The notes: generated from the letters alone by a model not told the origin. A stretch of 64,000 nucleotides of DNA from Mycolicibacterium sp. YH-1 (GCF_022557175.1 NZ_CP092915.1:2604001-2668000), one strand, 5' to 3'. Shown: positions 26,134-34,491, counted from the first letter of the stretch. Program-made: numbers and translations.

Positions 26134-27512
26134 TACTTCTCCTCGGTTTTGGGGGGATTTGATTTCACATCAACGACTTGACCTGCCTCGGCGGTCAACA
26201 CCTCATCCAGGGTCGCCAGCAGGTGATCGGCGTGTTCAACCTGGAACGGCAGCGGCGGCCGGATCTTCAGGATGTTCTCCGAGGCTCCGGTCGCGCTGAT
26301 GAGAATTCGGCGTTCCCGCAGTTCGTTGACGATGTTGGAGGCGGCGGGGGCGTTCGGCGCGCGGCTCTGCGGGTCGGTGATGAACTCGGCGGCGATGAAC
26401 AATCCACTGCCGCGGACATCGCCCAGAATGGCGTGGCGCGTGGCGAGTTCGTTCAACCCAGCGAGCAGCCGTTGTCCAACGGTGTCCGCGTGGGCGATCA
26501 GGTCGTCGGACTCGATGACGTCGAGGACCGCCGCGGCCGCGGCGATGCTGACCGGATTACCCCCGAAGGTGTTGAAGTAACGGATATCTCGACCGAAGCG
26601 GTTCATCGCCTCGTCTGTGCCGATCACGGCGGCGATGGGGATGCCGTTGCCCATCGGCTTGCCGAGGACCACCAGATCCGGCTCCAGTCGGTGGCGGGAA
26701 AACCCCCACCACCCGGTGCCGAGCCGCCCGAATCCTGACTGCACCTCGTCGGCGATCCACAGCCCGCCCGCGTCGCGCACGGCTCTCGCGGCGGGTGCCA
26801 GGAATCCGGCGGGGTCGCTCTGCACTCCGTCGCTGGACAGCACCGAGTCAACGATCATGCCGGCCAGGCCGACACCACGTTCCTCAAGCGTTGTGATCGC
26901 GGCCCTGACGCGCTCGGCGAATGCCGCCCCGGCGAGGTCTGGACTCTCCCGATAGAGATCTGGAGCGTCAACGAGCACGACGTTGGGTCCGATCTCATTG
27001 TTCGGCCCCAGGCTTGGAGAGATCTGCGCGGCCGCCGCCGTTGTGCCGTGATACGCGTGCGAGGTGCAGATGATGCCTTGAGCGCCAGTCTGATACCGCG
27101 CGATCCGCAGCGCTAGGTCGACTGCCTCACTGCCGGTGCAGGTGTAGGTGACCTTGGACAGCGGGCGCGGGAAGAGCGCCAGCAGGCGCTCCGAGTACGC
27201 GATGAGAGGTTCCGTCAGGTACCGCGTGTGGGTGTTGAACACACCGAGTTGCTCGCTGACGGCCCGCTGAACATGGGGATGACTGTGGCCGACCACCGGC
27301 ACGTTGTTGTAGGCGTCGAGGTACTCATTGCCGTCGGAGTCGTAGAGCCAAACACCCTCGGCCCGTGCGACGTTGACGGGTCGCCGGTAGAACAGCCGGT
27401 AGCTGGGCGCCAAGACCGCCGTGCGTCGTCGGTTGAGGAGCTTGCCGGGTTCGTCGAGCACATCCTCGTCGCCATTAAAGGCATTGGCCATGTAGGTCGG
27501 TTGCGAACTCAC
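26133..27512 (-). CDS. Class III PLP enzyme, AGXT2L-like (probable phospho-lyase)
   Basis: The GTG start at 27512 overlaps the kinase stop (GTGA), giving 459 aa. It has YLDAYNNVPVVGHSHPHVQ, FNTHTRYL, the PLP aspartate in LWIADEVQSGFGR, the Schiff-base lysine in VLGKPMGNGIPIAAV near residue 280, and YFNTFGGNPVSIAAAAAVLD. The NNV-VGH-HP and NTFGGNPVS stretches look closer to the AGXT2L1/L2 phospho-lyases (phosphoethanolamine, 5-phosphohydroxylysine) than to plain aminotransferases. The adjacent APH-type kinase supports this. An omega-aminotransferase remains the alternative. Confidence 0.8.
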   Translation of the reverse strand: MSSQPTYMANAFNGDEDVLDEPGKLLNRRRTAVLAPSYRLFYRRPVNVARAEGVWLYDSDGNEYLDAYNNVPVVGHSHPHVQRAVSEQLGVFNTHTRYLTEPLIAYSERLLALFPRPLSKVTYTCTGSEAVDLALRIARYQTGAQGIICTSHAYHGTTAAAAQISPSLGPNNEIGPNVVLVDAPDLYRESPDLAGAAFAERVRAAITTLEERGVGLAGMIVDSVLSSDGVQSDPAGFLAPAARAVRDAGGLWIADEVQSGFGRLGTGWWGFSRHRLEPDLVVLGKPMGNGIPIAAVIGTDEAMNRFGRDIRYFNTFGGNPVSIAAAAAVLDVIESDDLIAHADTVGQRLLAGLNELATRHAILGDVRGSGLFIAAEFITDPQSRAPNAPAASNIVNELRERRILISATGASENILKIRPPLPFQVEHADHLLATLDEVLTAEAGQVVDVKSNPPKTEEK

Positions 27513-28576
27513 TTTTGCTGCACCTTCTCTGAGGTCGACAGTCCGCATACCGCATTCAGGTGCGCCCGGGCGTCGTCGGGATGGATGGTGAGGACCAGTT
27601 GAAGCGTTGGCAGTGTGTGACGCATCCGCATGCTGCCGTAGGCGGTCGGGTTCGTGCGCCCGCGGGTTGTCCAGGTCAGCGCCTGAACGCACAACCGCGC
27701 CACCGCCATCGGGTAGATCACGGCGAGCTCGTCCTCGGTCAGTGGGTTCACTCCGTGGTAACCGGCCACGACATGTCCGAGGGCAGCCAGCGGAGCGTCC
27801 TTGCGCAGCATCGCGTATGCGCCCGCGATCGCGACCTCGGCGACTCTGACACTGAACAGTGCGTCGTTGAAGTCCAGCACTCCCGCGATGGCCTGGTCGC
27901 CTCCGTCGCGAGCCTCGACCAGAACGTTGTTGTCGTTGAGGTCTTGGTGCACCACCGATGGTGGCAGTGTCGACAGGAGCGGCTCGATCTCGTCGAACCA
28001 CTGCAGAACGGTGTGGATGTATGGCTCTTCCGCGAGGTAGGGATCGGCGTCGATGCACTCCTGGATGGCCTCGCGGGACCGCGTGATGTCCCAGTGGTGC
28101 GTGGTGGGTAGATCTGATGGCGGAAACCCGTTGAGTGCGTTGGTGACTCGGGCGGCGGTGGCGCCCAGCTCGGTGAGGAGATCATCGGAGTGATCGTCCA
28201 CCCTCGCCAATTCGGTTCCATGTACCCAATTGAGGACGGAGAGTCGGCCATAGCCAGGACCTGCGTCGACGACGGTGCTGCGCGCACCGCTGTTGTTGGG
28301 AACGACTGTCGGAACCGCGACCGCCAGGTCCTGGTCGGCAACGTGAGCCAGGATGTCGTCCTGCCACTTCTTGTCGGTGCGGGATTCCCGGCGGACCTGG
28401 AGCTTCGCGAGGTAGAGGTCACCGGTGGTGGTGGACACCCGGTAGTTGCGATCGAGTTCGCCGCCGAGGAAGGCCAGCTTGACGGCTGAGATCCCGTAAC
28501 ACCCACTGAGGCGCTCTGTGAGAGCTGACACCCAGGCGTCGTCTGTGACGGGCGGTTCAGCTGGCGTGTGGGGCAT
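27509..28576 (-). CDS. APH-family small-molecule kinase (probable amino-alcohol kinase)
   Basis: The 355-aa protein starts at ATG 28576 (MPHTPAEPP). It has the phosphotransferase catalytic loop VVHQDLNDNNVLV near residue 208 and the metal-binding DFNDALFSVRVAE after it, plus LYLAKLQ as the probable ATP lysine strand. The family includes choline/ethanolamine kinases, hydroxylysine kinase and homoserine kinase ThrB2. As first gene of the operon, translationally coupled to the AGXT2L-like enzyme, it would make the phosphorylated substrate for elimination. Antibiotic phosphorylation is less likely in this context. Confidence 0.8.
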   Translation of the reverse strand: MPHTPAEPPVTDDAWVSALTERLSGCYGISAVKLAFLGGELDRNYRVSTTTGDLYLAKLQVRRESRTDKKWQDDILAHVADQDLAVAVPTVVPNNSGARSTVVDAGPGYGRLSVLNWVHGTELARVDDHSDDLLTELGATAARVTNALNGFPPSDLPTTHHWDITRSREAIQECIDADPYLAEEPYIHTVLQWFDEIEPLLSTLPPSVVHQDLNDNNVLVEARDGGDQAIAGVLDFNDALFSVRVAEVAIAGAYAMLRKDAPLAALGHVVAGYHGVNPLTEDELAVIYPMAVARLCVQALTWTTRGRTNPTAYGSMRMRHTLPTLQLVLTIHPDDARAHLNAVCGLSTSEKVQQK

Positions 28577-28625
28577 CAAACTTCCTTCCGCTGCTCGGGT
28601 GACTGGTTCTCGAGCAGCCGTTGCG

Positions 28626-28717
28626 GTGTGGGGCACCACACATTCAAGAAGGTCAAAACGTCCTGGTCAATGCCAGATACGGCGCCAGAAATGCGCCTAC
28701 ACTGTGCGAAATGCACA
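28626..28717. promoter_or_regulatory. Divergent control region with two palindromes
   Basis: In the 195 bp between the kinase and pucR-like genes, GTGTGG (28626-28631) pairs with CCACAC (28636-28641) and TGTGC (28703-28707) pairs with GCACA (28713-28717). Both have 4-5 nt spacers and share a TGTG/CACA core. TACACT next to the second site is a possible -10 box. They are candidate sites for the divergent activator. Confidence 0.45.
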
Positions 28718-28771
28718 ATTACGGGGTTTCGGCGACCGAGCCGGACAGCCACTCAGACGGAAGGGGAGGCG

Positions 28772-29947
28772 ATGGGTGAGGACCTCACGACTGAGCTGAT
28801 CCGCACGACGGCTCGTCGCCTCCTCGAGGTTCGCATCGATGAGATCGTCGACATGACCGTGCAGCGGACGATCGACGACGAGCCGACCTACACGGGAGGG
28901 CCGGTCAGCCGTGACGACCTGCGCTATCACATGGACCGCACCATGCGACTGGCGCTGACCAGGCTGGCCGGCGGCGCCATCCCCGACTCGCTGCAGTCGG
29001 CCGCACTCGATGTCGGGCATATCCGCGCCCAGCAGGGGGTTCCCCTGCCCAGCGTCCTGCACGCGTTCCGAATCGACCTCAAATCGCTGTGGGAGGCACT
29101 CATTGCCGAGGGCCGTGCCATCGGCGCCAGCGCCCGTGCGGATTTCCTGGAGCGCTCGTCGTTGATGGTCTGGGAGGCGGTCGAGCTGAACACAGAGGAG
29201 GTGGTCCATGGCTACCAGAAGGCGCAGGACAGTCTTGACGAAATCCGTTCCGCCGCATTCGATCGGCTGCTGCTTGACTCGGATCTGCACCCGCAGGTCG
29301 TGGAGCACGCAGCCACGGTGCTCGGACTGCCGGTCGCTGGTCACTACGTGTGCGTGGTCGGCGCCTTCCCGATCCCTCGACCGGAGCTGGTGGCCGAGTG
29401 CGCCACCCGCCTGCAAGCGCGCGGGTACCCGTTCTACTTCAGTTGGTTCGCGCAGGAGCTGCGGGGAGTCGCCCATATTCCTGACGATCGTTCCGATGTA
29501 CGCGATGACCTCTTCGCGCTGAGTGACCACGTCTGTGCGATCGCCCACGCAGACGGTCTGGGCGCCGTGGCTCAGTCAATCCGGCTTGCGCGCATGGCAG
29601 TTCGCGGGCGTGCGCACCCGGGGATCCAGTGGCTCAACGACAGCTGGCTCAATGCCGTAACCGCCGCGAACGCCGAACTGTCCGAGGCGATACATGCTGC
29701 CGTCTTTCAGCCGCTGGCCGCATTGAGTGCGGGGGAGCGCAGCGGGCTGCTGGAGACTGTCGGAGATCTCGTATCGCATGGCGGAACCATCGCGATGATC
29801 GCCGAACGAACGTATCGGCACCGAAACACCGTCCGCGCGCGACTGCGGACGTTCGCGGCGCTCACCGGACTGGACCTGACGACAACCAATGACTTGGCCA
29901 CCGTGGCAATCGCCTTCACTGTCGACGCCGCGAGAGTCTCGCCGTAG
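28772..29947 (+). CDS. PucR/CdaR-type transcriptional regulator
   Basis: The 391-aa protein starts at ATG 28772 behind AGGGGAGG. Its N-terminal helical domain (DDLRYHMDRTMRLALTRLAG, VLHAFRIDLKSLWEAL) and central region lead to a C-terminal helix-turn-helix: LVSHGGTIAMIAERTYRHRN then TVRARLRTFAALTGLDL, the PucR C-terminal HTH pattern. Proteins of this class activate adjacent catabolic operons in response to their substrate. It is divergent from the kinase-lyase operon and is its likely activator. Confidence 0.85.
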   Translation: MGEDLTTELIRTTARRLLEVRIDEIVDMTVQRTIDDEPTYTGGPVSRDDLRYHMDRTMRLALTRLAGGAIPDSLQSAALDVGHIRAQQGVPLPSVLHAFRIDLKSLWEALIAEGRAIGASARADFLERSSLMVWEAVELNTEEVVHGYQKAQDSLDEIRSAAFDRLLLDSDLHPQVVEHAATVLGLPVAGHYVCVVGAFPIPRPELVAECATRLQARGYPFYFSWFAQELRGVAHIPDDRSDVRDDLFALSDHVCAIAHADGLGAVAQSIRLARMAVRGRAHPGIQWLNDSWLNAVTAANAELSEAIHAAVFQPLAALSAGERSGLLETVGDLVSHGGTIAMIAERTYRHRNTVRARLRTFAALTGLDLTTTNDLATVAIAFTVDAARVSP

Positions 29948-29956
29948 CGACAGTCG

Positions 29957-31276
29957 TCAGTTGCCGAGCCTGGCGAGGTAGCGCAGCGCGCTGATCCCCG
30001 GCAGGAAGAAGTACGCCCCGCCCAACAACGTCGTGAAGGCGGGTAAGCCCTTGTGCACCTGGCGGATGGGGCGCTTGGGAATCGTGAAATCCAGTGTGCC
30101 GTCCTGGGCGCCGCAGATCGGATCGTGTTCGTTGCCGAGTTCGTGGAAGGTCTTGTCGTTGATCCACACGTTCTGGGCGAACTCGAACTGGCGCACCAGG
30201 CTCGCGCAGATGATGAACGCGGCGATACCGCGATCCTCACCGTCGTCCGGTGAGCCCTCCGGCAGGACGGGTCCGTAGGTCGCACCGCGGCGGATCATCC
30301 GGCGGCGGTTCATGTTGTGGGCGGTGTCTCGCGGATTGAGCCTGCGTGCGTGCGCTCCCAGTGGGCAGGCATAACCCAGCGGGTCCATCTCCTTGTAGTT
30401 GTAGTCGTTGTTGCGCATCGGGTCGGCGCCCAGTTCGGGATCGTCCTTGTCCGGTGCGAGCACCAGGGGTGCTCCGCTGCGCCACCGGCCCATGAACTTG
30501 GCGGCCAGCAGTTCCTGGCCCTCCGCGGTGTCGGCGTGCTCGCGCAGGTAATCGCGGAAGACGCCGACGTGCTCCTGCAGCCGTCGATACGCCATGTAGC
30601 TTCCGTTGCGTGACAGCACCTCGGGCTCAGGAAGATTGGCGACCGGGCCGTTCTCATCGGGATAGCCGAGGATGAACTCGCCGGGTTCCAGCGGCGCGCC
30701 GGAGCCGGGAGTGGGCTCCTCGCCGGAGCCCTTCATGACCGGTTGCGACAACCGGTCGCGGAAGCCGAAGTGGTCGTGCGCATAGTTGAACGGTGGTGTC
30801 GCGTTGAGGTCGAGGTAGGACAGCGACCGCACGCCGTCGGTGCGAGCGAGCAGTTCGTCGTGCGCCTCGATTGAGCGCTTGCACTGCTCGTCGGTGCGGG
30901 AGAACAAGATCGCGATCGCGTGACAGTCCTCGCCGGCCAGACCGCCCACCCAGTGTTCAGGTGCGCTCGTCCCGGTGTCGCCGAGGATCTGCGCACGCGA
31001 CACCATGCCCTCGCGGAACTCGTCGGGGAAGGTGGCCAGCGACTCCTCCGGCACGCCGAGCGCACGCAGGCCGTTCCAGGTGAACGCCAACGTAACCCAG
31101 CGATCGGACTCGTCCATCGTGTCCTGCGCGGCCGTCGCTGACTGGACCTTGTCGAGCAACTCGGTCAGCCAGGCGCGCCCGCCGTCGGGTGTGTCGAACG
31201 TCAGGAACTCGTACCGGCCGGTGATCGCCGGGGTGCGGGTCAGCAGGATGTGCTGGATGTCGTCGAACTCGAGCAT
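29957..31276 (-). CDS. DyP-type heme peroxidase with altered GxxDG motif
   Basis: This is a 439-aa protein. The distal motif appears as HFGFRDRLSQPVMKG near residue 172, where DyP enzymes usually have GxxDG; here the last glycine is arginine, while the catalytic aspartate is kept. The proximal heme histidine is probably in GAHARRLNPRDTAHNMNRR near residue 308. No twin-arginine signal or encapsulin tail is obvious. It abuts the upstream 184-aa gene with no gap, so the two are an operon. Peroxidase activity is likely but the substrate is unknown. Confidence 0.8.
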   Translation of the reverse strand: MLEFDDIQHILLTRTPAITGRYEFLTFDTPDGGRAWLTELLDKVQSATAAQDTMDESDRWVTLAFTWNGLRALGVPEESLATFPDEFREGMVSRAQILGDTGTSAPEHWVGGLAGEDCHAIAILFSRTDEQCKRSIEAHDELLARTDGVRSLSYLDLNATPPFNYAHDHFGFRDRLSQPVMKGSGEEPTPGSGAPLEPGEFILGYPDENGPVANLPEPEVLSRNGSYMAYRRLQEHVGVFRDYLREHADTAEGQELLAAKFMGRWRSGAPLVLAPDKDDPELGADPMRNNDYNYKEMDPLGYACPLGAHARRLNPRDTAHNMNRRRMIRRGATYGPVLPEGSPDDGEDRGIAAFIICASLVRQFEFAQNVWINDKTFHELGNEHDPICGAQDGTLDFTIPKRPIRQVHKGLPAFTTLLGGAYFFLPGISALRYLARLGN

Positions 31277-31831
31277 CTACTGCATCTGATCGAGCATGGT
31301 CGAGAAGGCCGCCTTCAGCCGCAGTGCCTTCTTGATTTCGTCGGCCGTCGCGTACGGGTACTCGCCGTACTCCAGGAAGCTGGGGAAGTGGTGGTCACGG
31401 ACGAACTTGATGAACGCGTCCGGATTCTCCTTCCAATCCTCAGGGAAGCCTTCGAGATTCGTGAAAACCGTCGTGATACCGGTCGCGCTGAACAGCGCGA
31501 CCGCGTCCTCGGTGTACTTGTCGAAGTCGGTGTCGAAGATGCCCTGGTACTGAAAGTGCAGGCCGGAGCCGACGTCGAACAGCACCCACCGGAGGTAGTG
31601 CAGGCGCAACGGTGCCAGTGCCTCGGGGCTGGCCGCAATCGTCTCCTCGATGGTCTTTCCGTAGGCGCGAACGGTCTCCTCGCGGCCCTCCTTGACCTTG
31701 GCGATGATCGAGAATCCGTAGCAGGCCGGCGTGCGCGGGAAAATGGGGCCGTACCGCCCCCGTTCGAGTTCGAAATACCCCTCTTTGGGTATCGCCATGG
31801 CGGCGGGCTTGGACCAATCTTCATCAGCCAT
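31277..31831 (-). CDS. Uncharacterised protein paired with DyP peroxidase
   Basis: The 184-aa protein starts at ATG 31831 (MADEDWSKPAAMAIPKEG). A region like LRLHYLRWVLFDVGSGLHFQ followed by DTDFDKYTEDAVALF alternates beta strands and helices as in ferredoxin-like dimeric alpha/beta barrel domains, but I do not recognise a named family. No signal peptide or membrane helix is seen. Its stop touches the DyP start, so it may supply or handle the peroxidase substrate, or form part of the complex. Confidence 0.7.
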   Translation of the reverse strand: MADEDWSKPAAMAIPKEGYFELERGRYGPIFPRTPACYGFSIIAKVKEGREETVRAYGKTIEETIAASPEALAPLRLHYLRWVLFDVGSGLHFQYQGIFDTDFDKYTEDAVALFSATGITTVFTNLEGFPEDWKENPDAFIKFVRDHHFPSFLEYGEYPYATADEIKKALRLKAAFSTMLDQMQ

Positions 31832-32075
31832 TTTGGGTCCCCCATTTGACGGATTTAGTGAGCCGAATGTAGCACCGGTGTACCGCTGGCCAGGCAGTTT
31901 TGGCGTTCGCTCAACTACGGGTATCGGTGCACCGGCCGCCCCTAGCGGTCCGATTGCAATGCTGGGCAGGCAATTGTTTGCCCCCTTTTCAAGCACATTC
32001 AATGTCGAGGGCGCTCAGGCATGGCAGGCGCCGATTTCATCGCGACGACTATGCGGCGGGCTGCAGGGCGAGTAG

Positions 32076-32106
32076 TCTATGACCGTACGACCAAAGGAGT
32101 CATAGA
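32076..32106. promoter_or_regulatory. TetR operator immediately ahead of the tetR start
   Basis: TCTATGAC (32076-32083) and GTCATAGA (32099-32106) are a perfect 8-bp inverted repeat with a 15-nt spacer. It ends one base before ATG 32108, and a TAGTCT -10 box overlaps the left arm. The position fits autorepression by the TetR protein that follows. Confidence 0.6.
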
Positions 32107-32107
32107 T

Positions 32108-32704
32108 ATGGCAGTGGCGTTCACCGATCGCGAGAAGCGGGACATTGCAAAGGTTCTCGTCGAAACGGCCGAGGAGCTGTTCGCGACACAGGGACTCAAG
32201 AAGACCTCGCTAGAGGAACTGGTGGGTCCCGCGCGCATCGCCAAGGGCAGCTTCTATGCCTTCTTCGACTCCAAGGAGGCGCTCTACCTGGAGGTGATGT
32301 TGCGCCGCGCTCCGCAGATCGCCACGCGATTCACCGGCATGCTCGAGCGACCGGTCGATGAGGAGGGCCTGGTCACGGTCATGCACGCCATCGCCGACGT
32401 GCTCGTCGCCGATCCCTTCTACCGCAGACTGCTGTCCCATCCGGACGAACTCGACACGGTCACCCGTCGCGTCGGCCGAGAACAGATCGCACGCATCAGC
32501 CCGCACCTGCTCACCCCGCTCGTCGAGTATCTGGCCGCAGGTCAGCGCGACGGCGCCGTCGTCGACGACATCGCCCCCGAGGTTCTCGTCGACGTGATCC
32601 GCGCTGCCGGTCTGATCGTGATGCACCGCGACCGCTTCGCCACCGACTACCGCCAGGTTCTCGATGCCACGATCCGGTCCCTGGCGAGGGGAATGCTCCG
32701 ATGA
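32108..32704 (+). CDS. TetR-family transcriptional regulator
   Basis: The 198-aa protein (MAVAFTDREKRDI) has the TetR HTH: AEELFATQGLKKTSLEELVG then ARIAKGSFYAFFDSKEALYLE. The C-terminal ligand domain is helical and variable. ATG 32108 is used rather than upstream codons because the operator covers them. It overlaps the next gene by 4 bp (ATGA), so it probably controls that membrane protein and possibly the divergent DyP pair, whose start is 276 bp away. Confidence 0.87.
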   Translation: MAVAFTDREKRDIAKVLVETAEELFATQGLKKTSLEELVGPARIAKGSFYAFFDSKEALYLEVMLRRAPQIATRFTGMLERPVDEEGLVTVMHAIADVLVADPFYRRLLSHPDELDTVTRRVGREQIARISPHLLTPLVEYLAAGQRDGAVVDDIAPEVLVDVIRAAGLIVMHRDRFATDYRQVLDATIRSLARGMLR

Positions 32705-33198
32705 GAATTCTCGATAGATACGCACGCATGGCCGGCATGAGCGAACAGGCCTGGAAACGCCATGCCAACCCGTGGAGCGTGTGGACCCGGTTCGCCGCGA
32801 TCCCGTTGCTCATCCTGTCGATCTGGAGTCGGGTCTGGATCGGTTGGTGGGCGCTCGCGCCACTCGCCCTGGTCATTGCCTGGCTGTGGTGGAACCCGCA
32901 TGCCTTCTCGCCGATCGACAAGCCGACCGCCTGGTCGTCCAAGGGCATCTACGGTGAACGGCTCTGGCTGCAGCGAAAGTCGGGCATGCCGGTCGGCTTC
33001 TCTGTGGTTCAACGGTTCTGGAGTGTGGGCGCCGTCGCCGGAGCCACGCTGCTGATCTGGGGGCTCGTTGCGCTCGAGGTGTGGCCGACAGTGTTCGGCG
33101 CGACTCTCATCGTCTACGGCCAGCTGTGGCGAATCGACCGGCTCGGCATTCTTTACGAGCAGGAGGGTAGCCCCCAATTGCCAGACTCGCTCGGTTAG
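32701..33198 (+). CDS. Small membrane protein coupled to tetR (DUF6653-like)
   Basis: The 165-aa protein has three to four hydrophobic segments (WTRFAAIPLLILSIWSRVWI, WWALAPLALVIAWLWW, VGAVAGATLLIWGLVALEVW and ATLIVYGQLW) separated by a conserved-looking WNPHAFSPI...WSSKGIYGERLW loop. I associate this pattern with DUF6653, but I am not sure. It is translated from the ATGA overlap with tetR. The function is unknown. Confidence 0.68.
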   Translation: MRILDRYARMAGMSEQAWKRHANPWSVWTRFAAIPLLILSIWSRVWIGWWALAPLALVIAWLWWNPHAFSPIDKPTAWSSKGIYGERLWLQRKSGMPVGFSVVQRFWSVGAVAGATLLIWGLVALEVWPTVFGATLIVYGQLWRIDRLGILYEQEGSPQLPDSLG

Positions 33199-33247
33199 GG
33201 TTCGCCTGTTCAGGCGATGAAACCCGGCGTAGGAGTACCAAGAAGAC

Positions 33248-34474
33248 ATGGCGTACAAGGCGATTCGACGGTCCCTCACTGCCGGAGTGGCGATCGCGGG
33301 GGCGAGTGCCATCACCTGGTCGGCGGTTGCCGTCGTGCCCGCCAATGAGCCCGTGGTTGTCTCACACCGGGTCGTCGCCGCTACGGTCACCCCGGCGGGG
33401 TTGGCCAGCTCGTTGCAATTGCTTACCGAGGCCGCCGCCGCCACAGTCCAGCAGAGTGTCGACGGACTGGTCACCAAGCTTCCCGCGCTCTGGAACCAGG
33501 TGGACGCGCAGTGGGCCGACGTGGAGCTGACCCACTGGAACTACGCGCTCGTCGCCGACTCCTTTCTGATGCCCGTGGCTCCACTGTTGTTCGGCCCGCT
33601 CAACGACGCGGTCGCCGAGGTGGTGGCGCGCCAGTTCCCGGTGCTGGGGGACGAGATTCGGGCCATACCCGGACTCATCGAGTACGGCGTGATCAGGCTG
33701 ATCGGCCCGCTGCTGAGCGCCATCGGCGGCGCCGGCGCCGCGCACGCCCAGATCTTCAAGTCGATGTCGAACTGGGAGCTGCAGCCGTTCTTCGAGGCGC
33801 TCGTCGCGGCGCCGGGCCACGTCATCGACGGTCTGCTGTTCGGCGGCTACGGCGACCTGCGGCCGCTGCTGACCGGCGAGATCGGCGGCACGCCGATTCC
33901 CGCCCCCGGCCTCCTGACGCCGTGGGGTAAGCCGCCCGCGCCGCGCGACATCAAGTGGGCGCCCGACGCGCCGCCGGTTGTGGTCGAGTCCGAGACGGTC
34001 GTCGAGTTGGTCACCGACACGACGATCGTGCAGGACGAGGTCGTCGTCGAGCCAGTCGAGCCGGTCGTCGAGCCCGTCGCCGAGCTGGTCACGATGGCTG
34101 AGGCGGTCACTGAGGCAGTCGAGGCGGTGAAGATCGCTGAGCCGGCTGAGGCCGTCGCCGAGGAGGAGACGCCCAAGGGCGCCGTCACCAAGGACGCCGC
34201 CGCCACCAAGGACGCCGACGTCGCCAAGGACGCCGAAGCCACCAAGGACGCCGCCGTCGCCAAGGACGCCGAAGCCACCAAGGAGGCCGACGCCACCAAA
34301 GGCACGGAAGCTGCCAAGGACACCGACGACACCGAGTCCAAGCCCGCCCCGACGCGGAAGCGATTCGGCGACAGTAATTCTCGCGGCACCGTGCGCGTCA
34401 GTGCCCCGAAGGCTGACGCATCCACCTCGCGTGACTCAGGCAGCGCCTCGTCGAGCGACTCAGGCAGCGAGTAG
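33248..34474 (+). CDS. Secreted/surface protein, GjpA porin-like, with repeat tail
   Basis: The 408-aa protein begins with a signal-like helix (AGVAIAGASAITWSAVAVVP). Residues about 45-215 (LLTEAAAATVQQSVDGLV, WALWNQ-type helices, LLFGGYGDLRPLLTGE) resemble mycobacterial proteins annotated as outer membrane porin GjpA. After LLTPWGKPPAPRD the tail is low complexity: valine/glutamate-rich, then eight KDA-type hexapeptides, then a serine-rich end. The porin label is by resemblance only. The tail probably spans the wall or binds something charged. Confidence 0.6.
   Translation: MAYKAIRRSLTAGVAIAGASAITWSAVAVVPANEPVVVSHRVVAATVTPAGLASSLQLLTEAAAATVQQSVDGLVTKLPALWNQVDAQWADVELTHWNYALVADSFLMPVAPLLFGPLNDAVAEVVARQFPVLGDEIRAIPGLIEYGVIRLIGPLLSAIGGAGAAHAQIFKSMSNWELQPFFEALVAAPGHVIDGLLFGGYGDLRPLLTGEIGGTPIPAPGLLTPWGKPPAPRDIKWAPDAPPVVVESETVVELVTDTTIVQDEVVVEPVEPVVEPVAELVTMAEAVTEAVEAVKIAEPAEAVAEEETPKGAVTKDAAATKDADVAKDAEATKDAAVAKDAEATKEADATKGTEAAKDTDDTESKPAPTRKRFGDSNSRGTVRVSAPKADASTSRDSGSASSSDSGSE
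34184..34327 (+). repeat. Eight 18-bp tandem repeats in the GjpA-like gene
   Basis: Units of the form GCCACCAAGGACGCCGAC follow one another in frame eight times, encoding hexapeptides such as ATKDAD and VAKDAE. The last two units have drifted. Such arrays often vary in copy number between strains. Confidence 0.8.
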
Positions 34475-34491
34475 ACACTCTCACCGCGCCC

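Noticed and set aside
26133-28058. Longer version of the class III PLP enzyme starting at 28058
   Set aside because: The extra N-terminal part lies over the kinase gene in another frame and has no fold; GTG 27512 gives the GTGA overlap.
33248-34474. PE or PPE family membership for the repeat-tailed surface protein
   Set aside because: There is no PE or PPE motif at the N-terminus; it has a signal-like helix instead.
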